Shown here in pieces: positions 8,313 to 16,943 of a DNA stretch of 47,763 nucleotides (within the stretch, counting starts at the first letter, position 1; each line of letters opens with the position of its first letter). The DNA is taken from NCBI GenBank assembly GCA_029820295.1, contig JALGVA010000020.1:1-47763 (forward strand), given 5' to 3'. Position numbers and translations under genes: made by a program. The notes under the pieces are model-generated. The model saw only the letters and a list, made by a program, of their open reading frames with translations. It was not told the origin of the DNA and did not search any database. This DNA comes from Candidatus Zipacnadia bacterium (GTDB lineage Bacteria > Armatimonadota > Zipacnadia > Zipacnadales > UBA5352).

Positions 8313-8978
8313 ATGACGCGAATGCGCAGCAACGCCATTGTCGTGACCATCGCCCTGGGCACCGCCCTGGTGCTCGCCGGCGGCTGCGGCGGAGGGGGCG
8401 GCGGTGATGGTGGCTCCAACAGCTACCTGCCGCTCACGCTGGGCAGCACGTGGAGCTACACACTGACGCTGGGCCCCGGCCTGGTGCCGGCGCAGATCCC
8501 GGGCGGCACCGACTTCCCCTACACCGAGACCGTGGTGGGCGTCGCCGACCTGCAGGGCACGCAGTACGCCTCGGTGCTGTCGGTGCGTGGCGCCGTGGAT
8601 CCCTGGCCCGAGCGCTCCTGGCAACAGTTCAGGCGGGAGACAGGGGCAGCCATCTACGCGCGCGTGGGCGACCCGGGCTACGACCTGCCCATCCTGATGC
8701 TGCCGCCCACCGCCGGCGAGACGTGGAGCGACCCCACCTCCGCTGAGGTGACCTACACGACCGTGGCGACGGCCGAACGCGTCACCGTGCCCGCCGGCAC
8801 CTTCACCTGCGTGCGCGTCGAGCAGGAGTATGACACCGAGGTGGAGCCCGGCCAGGGCACGGTGCACGTCACCGTGCGAAGCTGGTATGCGCGCGGGGTG
8901 GGCCTGGTGCGTGACGAAACACTCGAGGACGAGACGGTGACGTCAACGCTGGTGCTGGAAAGTTACACGGTGGAGTGA
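8313..8978 (+). CDS. Putative lipoprotein of unknown function
   Basis: About 221 aa from ATG 8313. In-frame ATGs also exist at 8289 and 8322, and none has a convincing ribosome-binding site. The N-terminus is a lipoprotein signal (ALVLAGGCGGGG) followed by a glycine-rich tether. The rest is beta-rich: a YLPLTLGSTWSYT opening, a middle strand pair, and VTVPAGTFTCVRVEQEY. The opening and the PAGTF-C-V segment occur in secreted lipoproteins from many soil bacteria; no enzyme function is known to me. It follows the secreted TIM-barrel gene after 76 nt on the same strand. Confidence 0.8.
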   Translation: MTRMRSNAIVVTIALGTALVLAGGCGGGGGGDGGSNSYLPLTLGSTWSYTLTLGPGLVPAQIPGGTDFPYTETVVGVADLQGTQYASVLSVRGAVDPWPERSWQQFRRETGAAIYARVGDPGYDLPILMLPPTAGETWSDPTSAEVTYTTVATAERVTVPAGTFTCVRVEQEYDTEVEPGQGTVHVTVRSWYARGVGLVRDETLEDETVTSTLVLESYTVE

Positions 8979-8992
8979 ATCGCGCCTTAATG

Positions 8993-9001
8993 TGATACAA
9001 T
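8993..9001 (+). promoter_or_regulatory. Extended -10 promoter candidate
   Basis: TGATACAAT is an extended -10 element (TG-N-TACAAT) in the spacer before the small gene at 9144. No good -35 box is visible. It would give a 5' UTR of about 135 nt. Nothing else is recognisable in 8979-9143. Confidence 0.35.
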
Positions 9002-9143
9002 GGCGGCAGGAGCTGCGCTGCTCCACGGCGAAATGTCTTACTGACGATGAACAACTCGTGTCGCATGCAGGTCGCTCGCCTCCTTCCCCCGGCGCTATCA
9101 CAGGTCGGCCCGGTCGGACATCGCCACACCAGGAGGTAGGAGC

Positions 9144-9452
9144 ATGCTGAAGGCGCGTTGGACGCAGTTCGGGCCGCCGACCTCGCCGCGCGTGGTCTTC
9201 GTGCGCGGCATCGGCAACGTCCGGGTCACTCAGGAGGACATCGATACCTACGGCGCGATGTCTGGGGACCCGGAGGTCATCTGCGAGCACTCGACCGACG
9301 ATCCGGAGGCGAACCACCGCATCGCCGGCCTGGCTCCGTCCGCGCCCGCGGTGGCGGACAAGCCCCGGGAGCCCGTGATGGCTCGGCCATCGTCGGTGCC
9401 CAGGAGACCGGCGCGCAAGCGCAGTTGGCTCGACGTGCTGCTGCGCCGCTGA
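9144..9452 (+). CDS. Small basic protein of unknown function
   Basis: 102 aa. The case for a real gene is the near-ideal ribosome-binding site AGGAGGT 7 nt before the ATG and the absence of a better frame. The N-terminal half (VVFVRGIGNVRVTQEDIDTY) could form a small folded domain. The C-terminal half is proline- and arginine-rich and ends in RKRSWLDVLLRR, perhaps a membrane- or nucleic-acid-contacting tail. No family is recognised. The following 203 nt (9453-9655) show no gene or clear signal. Confidence 0.6.
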   Translation: MLKARWTQFGPPTSPRVVFVRGIGNVRVTQEDIDTYGAMSGDPEVICEHSTDDPEANHRIAGLAPSAPAVADKPREPVMARPSSVPRRPARKRSWLDVLLRR

Positions 9453-9655
9453 GCGCCGATCCGCAACCGGCCGCGCCCCACCACCGGCAGCGCCCACTGC
9501 CGGACAAGGGGAGTTATCTCGTACGCCTGCCCCCCTCGCACCCGTGAAGGATTCTCCGCCGTTGCGCCGAAGCTGTCCGCACGCCACAACACACGCCGTC
9601 GGGTCCGGTGCAGGCATGCCGACGTCGGCGCAGGCAATCACGGAGGTGCACGGCG

Positions 9656-10690
9656 ATGGCCCACGAGAAGATCGGTTGCGCGATATTCGGCGCCGGATGG
9701 GTGGCCGACGAGCACATCAACGCCTACCTCGCCGACCCGCGCGCGGAGGTGGTCGCCATCGGCAGCCGGCGTGAGGCGAGCGCCCGCGCCGCCGCCGAGA
9801 AGGCCGGGCTCACCGATGTCGCGATCTACACCGACATCGACGCGTTGCTCGCCGATGAGCGCGTGGACGCGCTGTCCATCACCGGCCCCAATCACGTGCA
9901 CGTCGAGCACGGCCTGAAGGCGTGTGCGGCGGGCAGACACTTCATCATGGAGAAGCCCATCGCCATCGACCTCACGGGCCTGCACCAGCTCCGCGACGCC
10001 GTCGCCGAGTCGGGCGTGCGCACCGTAGTGAGCTTCTGCCTGCGCTGGAACCCATCGCTGATGAACACCGCGCGGCTGGTGCGCGAGGGCGCGATCGGCA
10101 GGATCTTCTACGCCGAGGGGGACTACTGGCACGGGGTCAGCGACTGGTACACCGGCTGGGAGTGGGCGCGCACCAGGGCCTCCGGCGGCTCGAGCTTCCT
10201 CTTCGGCGGCTGCCATGCCGTCGATGCCATTCGCTGGCTGACAGGCTCGGACATCGTGCAGGTGGCGGGCGCCTACGCCGGCGGGTGGGACGAGCGTTAC
10301 GAGTACCCGGCGACCGTCGTCGGCACGGTCAAGTTCGCGTCCGGCGCGATCGGCAAGCTCTCCTCCTCGGTGGACTGCATCCTGCCCTATCAGTTCAATA
10401 TCGACCTGATGGGCGACCAAGGCTCGATCCGCGACAACCGCGTCTACTCGAAGGTGCTCTTCCCCGAGCAGTCCGGCTGGGCGGAGATCCCGGCGGTGCT
10501 GCCTGACTCCGGCGACGTCTCGCACCACCCGTTCCGTGGCGAGATCTCCCACTTCCTTGACTGCATCGAGTCGGGCGAGGATAGCTACGTGGATGTCGCC
10601 GACGCGATCAACACCCACGAGGTGTGCCTGGCGATGGACCGCTCCGCGGCCGAAGGCGGCGCGGTGATTGACCTGCCCCTGGAGGACTGA
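9656..10690 (+). CDS. Gfo/Idh/MocA-family oxidoreductase
   Basis: 344 aa from ATG 9656, with GGAGGTG 8 nt upstream. It opens with a Rossmann dinucleotide fold (IGCAIFGAGWVADEHINAYL), followed by NHVHVEHGLKACAAGRHFIM and the family's EKP signature (MEKPIAID), whose lysine is the usual catalytic or NAD-binding residue. The C-terminal half is the alpha/beta substrate domain with SSFLFGGCHAVDAIRWLTGS, whose GG-H-xx-D is typical. It probably oxidises or reduces a sugar or cyclitol with NAD(P). The substrate cannot be told. The stop TGA shares one base with the next ATG, so it is coupled to a Roadblock gene. Confidence 0.93.
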   Translation: MAHEKIGCAIFGAGWVADEHINAYLADPRAEVVAIGSRREASARAAAEKAGLTDVAIYTDIDALLADERVDALSITGPNHVHVEHGLKACAAGRHFIMEKPIAIDLTGLHQLRDAVAESGVRTVVSFCLRWNPSLMNTARLVREGAIGRIFYAEGDYWHGVSDWYTGWEWARTRASGGSSFLFGGCHAVDAIRWLTGSDIVQVAGAYAGGWDERYEYPATVVGTVKFASGAIGKLSSSVDCILPYQFNIDLMGDQGSIRDNRVYSKVLFPEQSGWAEIPAVLPDSGDVSHHPFRGEISHFLDCIESGEDSYVDVADAINTHEVCLAMDRSAAEGGAVIDLPLED

Positions 10691-11079
10691 TGCCGGTGGC
10701 CGACCCGGCACAGGAGAGCGCGGACCTCGATGCCCGGCTGATGCGGCTGCGGGCCGCGCTGCCGGACCTGAAGGGCGTGACGCTGACCACGCGCAGCGGA
10801 CTGCTGCTGGCGGCGGCCGTCGATGACGGCGGCGACGCGGACGTGCTGGCGGCGCTGGGCGCCGACCTGCTGGCCTCGAGCGAGGCGGTCGCGCGCGGGC
10901 TGGCCGGCGGTGAGCCGCGCGAGGCGACCGTGCGCGGCCCCGGGCGGCACGTGATCGTGCTGGCCGTGGGGGAGGCTGCGGCGCTGGTGGCGCTGACCGA
11001 CGCGCTGACCCCGTCCGCGAGCGTCCTCCCGGATCTGCGCGAGGCAGCGCGTGAGCTGGCCGAGGCGCTGGCGGGGTGA
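10690..11079 (+). CDS. Roadblock/LC7-domain protein
   Basis: 129 aa. The whole protein is one Roadblock/LC7 fold: helix, then LKGVTLTTRSGLLLAAAVDD, a second helix (VLAALGADLLASSEAVARGL), the strand HVIVLAVGEAAALVALTD and a final helix. Bacterial members such as MglB usually regulate small Ras-like GTPases or act as dimeric scaffolds. No GTPase gene is visible next to it; instead it is coupled to the upstream oxidoreductase by a TGATG overlap. Function here is unknown. The following 11080-11254 has no recognisable gene or riboswitch. Confidence 0.82.
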   Translation: MPVADPAQESADLDARLMRLRAALPDLKGVTLTTRSGLLLAAAVDDGGDADVLAALGADLLASSEAVARGLAGGEPREATVRGPGRHVIVLAVGEAAALVALTDALTPSASVLPDLREAARELAEALAG

Positions 11080-11254
11080 GACGCTCTGTACGGCCGCATG
11101 CGTGGGTACGGGGAGACCGGAGCACGGTCAGGCCGCGACCTGGTAGGTGCGTCTGAGCGTCGGCGGGTGATCAGGGACCGACACCAGCGGGGGATGCGGA
11201 AGAACGCACGCAGGGCTGGACGAAGATGCGACGCGCGAGGAGGCGTCTGCCGTG

Positions 11255-12328
11255 ATGCGCACACGCCTCAGACCGACGACGGCGGCCATGGTCGTGGCGG
11301 CGACGGCCCTCTGCTGTATGGTCGGCGCCGACGAGGCCGCGCTCACCGTGCAGGGCGGCGCGGTGGCCCCTGTGTACGAGCACCCCGCCATCAGCATGGA
11401 CCGGTGCATCGTCAACGCCGATATCTACCCCGACGACAGCCTCGTCCGCTGCGAATTCCTGCTGCGCAACCAGGGCGGCGCGACCTCCGTGCTCATGGGC
11501 TTTCCGGCCTCGGGCGCCTACGGCGAGGTCCAGGAGATCGGCTTCTCGCCCCGCGTCGAGGACCTGCGCATGTGGGTTGACGGTCAGGAGGTCAGCACCG
11601 ATCTGCGCCCCGGCTACATGCCTAACACCTACCTGCCGCAGACGAGCTGGTACATCCGGCGCGTGCCCTTCGCCGCCGGGCAGACCCGCGCCGTGCGCGT
11701 GGAGTACACCCAGCCGATCGCCTTCGACCGCCTGGGTGATCGCTACTTCCGGTATGCGGTCACCACCGGCAACTCCTGGCACGGGCCGATCGGAGAGGTG
11801 CAGATCACGCTGCGCTGGACGCCGGAGTGGGAGTGGACCGCCCGGGCCACGCGCACCGGGCCATGGCGCTTCCGGCTCTCCGAGGACGGTCGCCGGGCAA
11901 GCTGCATGGCGACCGACATCCAGCCCGACTACGACATCATCTTCTGGTTCTGGCCGGGCTGGCGCGCGCACTGCGCCGAGCGCGATTGGCTGGTGCGCCC
12001 CTACGGCGTGGGCGACTTCGACATGGCGGTCGCCGACCTCGCCGAGATGCTCGCCGCGGACAAACGCTGGAATGCCGAGCGTCGGGCCGCGGAGCTGGTG
12101 CTCGACGACGGCACGGCGCTGACCTTCACCGAAGGCGTGCAGAGCGTTAAGGTCGCCGAACCGTGGGGCGGCGACACCGTCTCGGTGGTATTCCTCGCAC
12201 TGCCGCGACCGGCCTATCGCGATGGCGGCAGCCTGTGGACGCCCGCGCGCAGCGTGTTGCGCCACCTGGGCTACCGCGCCACCACCGACCTGCAACACCA
12301 TCAGATCGACATCACGCCGCCGCGCTAG
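11255..12328 (+). CDS. Secreted protein with C-terminal copper-amine-oxidase-N-like domain
   Basis: About 357 aa. Starts are GTG 11252 or ATG 11255; GAGGAGG fits the latter. A signal peptide covers roughly residues 1-25. The middle part is beta-rich (VRCEFLLRNQGG, TSWYIRRVPFAAGQTRAVRV, YTQPIAFDRLGDRYFRYAVT), somewhat like DUF4424-type proteins. The last 75 residues end in SLWTPARSVLRHLGYRATTD followed by a short strand, the pattern of the copper amine oxidase N-terminal-like domain, an extracellular module that need not bind copper. It converges on the next gene with only 3 nt between stops. Role unknown; envelope or surface attachment is inferred. Confidence 0.72.
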   Translation: MRTRLRPTTAAMVVAATALCCMVGADEAALTVQGGAVAPVYEHPAISMDRCIVNADIYPDDSLVRCEFLLRNQGGATSVLMGFPASGAYGEVQEIGFSPRVEDLRMWVDGQEVSTDLRPGYMPNTYLPQTSWYIRRVPFAAGQTRAVRVEYTQPIAFDRLGDRYFRYAVTTGNSWHGPIGEVQITLRWTPEWEWTARATRTGPWRFRLSEDGRRASCMATDIQPDYDIIFWFWPGWRAHCAERDWLVRPYGVGDFDMAVADLAEMLAADKRWNAERRAAELVLDDGTALTFTEGVQSVKVAEPWGGDTVSVVFLALPRPAYRDGGSLWTPARSVLRHLGYRATTDLQHHQIDITPPR

Positions 12329-12331
12329 TCG

Positions 12332-14425
12332 CTAGGGCCGGGGCACGCGGTAGCACGCGCTCTGCAGCGGCCCCAGCTCGTCCATGATCAGGCCGTCGCG
12401 CATGTCCACGCGGCGCCCGGAGAGCACGTCCTCGACCGTGCTCACGCCCTCGAAGCCCACGAGTTGGAGCCACGCGTCCTGCACGTCGCGCGTGGGGTTG
12501 ACCGCCAGGACGTAAGCCGCCTCGCCGTCGCTGAGCGGGAAGCGGCTCACCACGATCGCGTCATTGCTGCAAATGGGCGCGGCGATCTGCGCGTAGGGCG
12601 CGGTCCAGATGGCCTCGTGCGCGCGCAGCTCGCCCATCAGGCCTTTCATGCCCGCCCAGAACTCCGGGAACTCGGCGGCCAGGTTGACGCCCCGGATGCC
12701 GCCGCGGTTGTAGTAGGTGTCATCGAAGGCGTAGAAGAGCAGCCCGCGCGCGCCCTCGGCCAGCGCCAGGTAGCCCATGCAACGCAATTCGTCAATGGTG
12801 GGCAGGCGGGGCAGCAGGTCGCGACCGGCGGTGGACTCCTCGGTTGAGCGCGTGGTGTAGCACTGCAGGGCGATCCAGACCGGCTTGCGGTTGGCGACGG
12901 CATCGACCGCCGCCCGCGTCCAGGTCGCGACCGGCATGATGTTGGTGTCGCCCTCGCGGCGCAGCGGGTAGCTGTCGGTGGCGAAGATATCGCAGGCGGG
13001 CGCGTAGCGCTGGAACTCCGGCGGGCGGTTGTGCAGCAGGAAGCTCGGGTGGGTCGGATCGAGGCGCGAGCCCAGCTCATAGCGGGCCAGCATGTCTTCG
13101 GGCTGGCGACCGGGCCCGTGCGGCTCGTCGTCGATGTACCAGAAGGCGACGCCGGGATGGCCGCGGTAGTGCGCGAGCATGCGCTCGCCGAGTTCGGATG
13201 CGTACAGCCCCCCGCCGATACCGCTGGCCAGCATCCCCTGCGCCCAGGCCGCCTCGATGAAGCCGACGCCCTCGCTCGGGCGCTCGTAGCCCGGCCAGAA
13301 GGTGGCGGCAAAGGGGTTGGCGATGGTGAAGCCGGCCGAGGCCACCTCGGCCAGGTCCTCCTGACGCACGTGGTAGGCCATCAGCGGGAACAGGCGCTCG
13401 CCCTGGTGCCAGCAGACGTTGTCGGGATCGATCTCCATGACCGCGGCGTCCGGCGGCGTGAACATGAACTCGCGCCGGACCATGTCCTGTTCCGCGCCGT
13501 CGGCCAGCACCGCGGTCACGGTCGCGCGATACGAGCCGGCCGCCAGGTCGGCCGGGACGATGCCCTGCCCCGCCCCGGCGTTCGCGACGCTCACTTCACC
13601 CGCGACGACGTCGTCGCCGGCGAGGTCGGTCACGCGCACGCGGTAGCTTACCGGTGGGTTGACCATGCCGGGCGGGACGTTCTGCGTCACCAGCAGCTCC
13701 GGGCGGTAGCGCAGCACGTGCAGGAAGGCGTGCGCGCTCCACTCGTGGCCGAACAGCCGCGCGATGTCGCTCACCCGCACCTCGTCGATGGCGCCGATGA
13801 GCTTCTCATCGCCGCCAACGTAGCTGCGCGCGAAGAACGGCCGGCCCTCGACGAAGCTGATCGGCGGCTGGTCGGGCGGCAGGTCGAACTCCCGGTCCAG
13901 CGCGCCGTTGACGAAGGTGGCCACCTTCCCGGCCGGGCCGTCGTAGGCGAGCGCCACGTGCGTCCACTCGCCGACGGGGATGGCCGTGGAGCCGGTCAGG
14001 TGGTTCCCCCCCGCGCCCACATAGAGGACGCCGGGCGGGCGCACGGTGATGACGAAGGAGCCGATGCGACCGGCCACGTCGGCGGCCCACAACGGCGGCG
14101 TGCCGGTGGGCATGGCATCGAGTCTGATCCACGCCTCGAGCGTGAACTGGTCGGTGATGGCCGACATGTCTCCCTGCACGGCCACGTTGCCGTTGCCCTC
14201 GCCCCAGGCCAGCGCGCCACCGAAGCGCCCCTCGACCCAACCCGCCCCGGTGATGGCGCCATCAAGGCCGTGGCCCGACGCGTCGGTCGCCACCTCGCCG
14301 TCGCCCTCGTCGAAGTGCCACAGCAGGACGGTGTGCTCGTCCGCGGTCGGCGGCTCGGCGGGCAGGTCGGCCCACGCGGCCGCTGCCGGCGCAGCGATGA
14401 TCGCCATCAGCGCGATGGCACGCAT
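12332..14425 (-). CDS. Secreted LamG-domain and TIM-barrel glycosidase-like protein
   Basis: 697 aa from ATG 14425 (GGGAGTGAG upstream). A signal peptide (MRAIALMAIIAAPAAAAWA) is followed by a LamG/concanavalin-like domain at about 30-210 (HTVLLWHFDEGDGE, FTLEAWIRLDAMP, WTHVALAYDGPAGKVATFVN). After a linker beta domain comes a TIM-barrel-like part: GVAFWYIDDEPHGPGRQPED, YAPACDIFATDSYPLRREGD, KPVWIALQCY, ARGLLFYAFDDTYYNRGG. The DDE in WYIDDEPHG and the YAFDD strand are candidate catalytic carboxylates. The pattern matches secreted glycoside-hydrolase-like proteins with an attached sugar-binding domain; I cannot name a GH family. It sits 5 nt after the stop of the next gene on the same strand. 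Confidence 0.85.
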   Translation of the reverse strand: MRAIALMAIIAAPAAAAWADLPAEPPTADEHTVLLWHFDEGDGEVATDASGHGLDGAITGAGWVEGRFGGALAWGEGNGNVAVQGDMSAITDQFTLEAWIRLDAMPTGTPPLWAADVAGRIGSFVITVRPPGVLYVGAGGNHLTGSTAIPVGEWTHVALAYDGPAGKVATFVNGALDREFDLPPDQPPISFVEGRPFFARSYVGGDEKLIGAIDEVRVSDIARLFGHEWSAHAFLHVLRYRPELLVTQNVPPGMVNPPVSYRVRVTDLAGDDVVAGEVSVANAGAGQGIVPADLAAGSYRATVTAVLADGAEQDMVRREFMFTPPDAAVMEIDPDNVCWHQGERLFPLMAYHVRQEDLAEVASAGFTIANPFAATFWPGYERPSEGVGFIEAAWAQGMLASGIGGGLYASELGERMLAHYRGHPGVAFWYIDDEPHGPGRQPEDMLARYELGSRLDPTHPSFLLHNRPPEFQRYAPACDIFATDSYPLRREGDTNIMPVATWTRAAVDAVANRKPVWIALQCYTTRSTEESTAGRDLLPRLPTIDELRCMGYLALAEGARGLLFYAFDDTYYNRGGIRGVNLAAEFPEFWAGMKGLMGELRAHEAIWTAPYAQIAAPICSNDAIVVSRFPLSDGEAAYVLAVNPTRDVQDAWLQLVGFEGVSTVEDVLSGRRVDMRDGLIMDELGPLQSACYRVPRP

Positions 14426-14430
14426 GCATC

Positions 14431-16161
14431 TCACTCCCGGGCACAGTCGTGCAGCAGTCGGTAGCGCGTCTCGCCCGACAGGTCGGCGGCGGTCACCTGG
14501 TGCGCCAGGCAGCGGCCCTCCACATCGGCCACGCACGCCGGGCGCGACAGCTCGATCCGGCAGTCCTCGTCCGCCCGGACGGTGTCGCGACCCTCGAAGT
14601 GCAGGGCACAGTCGGGGGGATCGATGGCGGTCACCCAGAGGTCCTCGGTGGCATGGCGCACGATCACGTCGAGCCAGAGGTCGAGATTCTCGGGCGAGTG
14701 ATCGCCGGTCCCGAGGTAGAACGCGCCGGTCGGCCGCCGGATGAAGTGGCGTGCGGTCTGCACCGCGATCGAGCTGAAACCCTTCACGCCGTAGACGAGC
14801 TGCGTGGCTACCAGAGGCGCCTCGCCGGTCTCGAAGGCGGTGTCGTACTGCGCGCTCACGACCGTGCCGCGGCCGGCCAGCTCTCGCCCGAAGGGCTCCC
14901 AGCCGAAATACATCCGCTCCTTGACGATGAAGTCCGCCGCCGCCAGCGCGTCGTAGTAGTCGTTGCCCAGCGTGCCCACGATGGCCTCGGGGTCGGCCGT
15001 GTGAACCGCATCGCGGATCTCGCTCAGCAGCATCCAGTGCGCCCAGGCGAGGGAGTGCTCGGCGCCGGGCACATCGCCGCCGCGCCGGCCGGCGTCATCG
15101 GCGAAGAAGTTGGTGCCGTCGAGGAACAGGCCGTCGAAGCCCGCCTCGATGGCGGCCACCGCGCGACCGACGAACAGCGCGCGCACCTCCGGCCGCCGGA
15201 TGTCGCCCAGCAGCCACGGCCCGTCGGGCGACCTGGGCGCCGTGTATCGGCCGCCGCCGGACCCGACCATGCCGATCTCGGCCTCGCTGTCGTCGGTCAC
15301 CTGCGCGGAGAAGCGGCGCAGGGCGCCGAGGTACTGGTACGCCAGCACCTGCAGGCCGCGCTCGTGAAAGAGGGGCGGGATCCAGTCGTGGGTACCGGCC
15401 TCGCGGACGATCACCTGGTCGTAGTGTCCGGCAAGCGCGTCCGCGATGTTGGTGTACTGCGCCGGCCCGTACTGCACGGCCGTCCAGCCGCGGTAGGCGC
15501 TCTGCGTCATCGTCCCTCGCACCGGATGACGCGGCCCATGGCGCCGAAGGGCCTGCGCGGCGTCCGGGCCGCCGGCGATCCGCACGCGCAGCTCGACGGT
15601 CTCGCCCGCCTTCAGCGCGAGCTCGGAGGTCGCCGCATCCGCGCCGTCGTTCAGGTAGCGGTGCGCCAGAAACAGGGCTTCGACCCGCCCGTCATCGCTC
15701 GCCTGCAGGCGCAGCGACCACAGTTCATGCGTGTCCACGGCGAACCACTCGCCGCCCGCGCGTGCCATGGGCGCCGCAAGGCGCGGCAGGTTCATGACGT
15801 TGCGCTCTCCCGCATAGGTCCACTCATACGGGTAGCGCAGGACCAGCGGCTCCGGCAAATCCCCCGCTGAGTACTCCAGCAGGCCAGGCGCAAAGGGCGT
15901 GATGGTGGAGGCGGCGATCGCGATCCCCACGCGATATGTGCCGTCGGCCGGCGCCTCGAAGCGCGCGACGATGCCGTCGTCGGTGCGCTCGAGCGTGACG
16001 GCGGATGCATCGGCCTCCTCGCCCTCGATCTCGAGCCACGGCCGCACCTGGACGCCGTCCGTAGCCTGACCCCACGTCGCCTGCGCGCACACCGTGGCCA
16101 GCGCGACCGCGATGATGGTCTTCGCCCCTCTCTGCCGACGGCTCGCGCGGATGCGACGCAT
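14431..16161 (-). CDS. Secreted TIM-barrel hydrolase-like protein
   Basis: 576 aa from ATG 16161 (GGAGGG upstream). Signal peptide ends near TWGQA. An N-terminal beta domain (EADASAVTLERTDDGIVARF) precedes a TIM barrel: YDQVIVREAG, LQVLAYQYLGALRRF, AGFDGLFLDGTNFFADDAGR, EAIVGTLGNDYYDALAAADF and VYGVKGFSSIAVQTARHF. The GLFLDG strand is reminiscent of GH27/36-type alpha-glycosidases, but no family is certain. It forms a two-gene unit with the LamG/TIM-barrel gene (5-nt gap). Together with the 5624 gene this makes three large secreted carbohydrate-active-looking proteins within 11 kb. Confidence 0.82.
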   Translation of the reverse strand: MRRIRASRRQRGAKTIIAVALATVCAQATWGQATDGVQVRPWLEIEGEEADASAVTLERTDDGIVARFEAPADGTYRVGIAIAASTITPFAPGLLEYSAGDLPEPLVLRYPYEWTYAGERNVMNLPRLAAPMARAGGEWFAVDTHELWSLRLQASDDGRVEALFLAHRYLNDGADAATSELALKAGETVELRVRIAGGPDAAQALRRHGPRHPVRGTMTQSAYRGWTAVQYGPAQYTNIADALAGHYDQVIVREAGTHDWIPPLFHERGLQVLAYQYLGALRRFSAQVTDDSEAEIGMVGSGGGRYTAPRSPDGPWLLGDIRRPEVRALFVGRAVAAIEAGFDGLFLDGTNFFADDAGRRGGDVPGAEHSLAWAHWMLLSEIRDAVHTADPEAIVGTLGNDYYDALAAADFIVKERMYFGWEPFGRELAGRGTVVSAQYDTAFETGEAPLVATQLVYGVKGFSSIAVQTARHFIRRPTGAFYLGTGDHSPENLDLWLDVIVRHATEDLWVTAIDPPDCALHFEGRDTVRADEDCRIELSRPACVADVEGRCLAHQVTAADLSGETRYRLLHDCARE

Positions 16162-16275
16162 CGATCGATCCCTCCACACGGCGTGCTCGGGCGGCGGCAG
16201 GTTCGCCCTGCCGCCATCGCCGGCCTCCAGCGCGGGGCAGGAGCCCGAGGGTGAGCGACGAAGGCCTGCTCTGAG

Positions 16276-16830
16276 GTGTCCATCACACAGGACACAGAGG
16301 CGGCGCGCGTGCCCCTGCTGTTGCGCGTCCCCTGGCTGGAGCGCGCGAACGGGCGCATCGCGGCGCCGGTGAGCCAGGTGGACCTGGTACCCACGCTGCT
16401 CGACCTGCTGGAGCAGACCATACCCGGCCATGTGCAGGGCCGGAGCTGGCGACCGGAGCTGCACCACGGACGGGCGCCCGAGGCGGGCGATGTGGTCATC
16501 GAGTGGAACGGGCCGGACAACGGGGTGATCCGGGCGGACCAGCACACGCTCCCTCATCACCTCGAACACCTGACGAGCTACGCGGGGGCCTGGGATGCCG
16601 TGACCGCACCGGTGCGCACCATTGTAACCCCGACCGGGTGGACGTTCACCTGTAGCCCGCGCGGCGAGCACGAAATTTACAACCTGAGCGTGGACCCGGG
16701 CGAGACTCGCAACTTGATGGGCGACCCGGCGGTCGAGGAGCTGGTCGCCGACCTCTACGAGCGCCTGTTCGAGTGGCAGGAACGAACGGGCGACGAGGCC
16801 GTCATGTCGTCGGATCCGCGCCTGCCGTGA
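16276..16830 (+). pseudogene. Sulfatase C-terminal relic
   Basis: About 184 codons closely resemble the C-terminal part of an arylsulfatase-type enzyme: ARVPLLLRVPWL, SQVDLVPTLLDLLEQT and the terminal HEIYNLSVDPGETRNLMGDP with the D-P-xE-xxNL pattern. Intact sulfatases are about 450-550 aa. The N-terminal catalytic half, including the C-x-P-S-R formylglycine motif and most metal ligands, is missing. A stop lies in frame at 16252-16254, and the DNA further upstream codes for the divergent secreted protein. The only start is a GTG with a poor ribosome-binding site. I therefore call it a decayed 3' remnant, unable to hydrolyse sulfate esters. Confidence 0.8.
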
Positions 16831-16911
16831 GCGTGCCGCGCGGCCTCGCCCGGCCCCGCCCGGCCTCCACGCGGGGCGCGGCGAGCGCGGAATCGGCCGC
16901 GGAGGGCTTCC

Positions 16912-16941
16912 TTGACTCGGCGCGCGCGGTGTGAGTATAAT
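16912..16941 (+). promoter_or_regulatory. Sigma70-type promoter of the mla operon
   Basis: TTGACT (16912-16917) and TATAAT (16936-16941), spaced 18 nt, match the vegetative consensus closely. Transcription should begin near 16948, just upstream of mlaE. No terminator is evident up to purM, so long read-through is possible. Confidence 0.8.
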
Positions 16942-16943
16942 CG

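Noticed and set aside
9638-11125. A 495-codon minus-strand frame across the oxidoreductase and Roadblock genes.
   Set aside because: Mirrors the codon structure of two well-supported plus-strand genes; no motif or ribosome-binding site.
11080-11254. Possible riboswitch or small RNA before the secreted protein gene.
   Set aside because: I compared it by eye with c-di-GMP, cobalamin and glycine riboswitch cores and saw no match.
16162-16275. Possible missing N-terminal part of the sulfatase in another frame.
   Set aside because: No sulfatase-like sequence in any frame here; a stop lies in frame, and the region further upstream is well-coded on the opposite strand.
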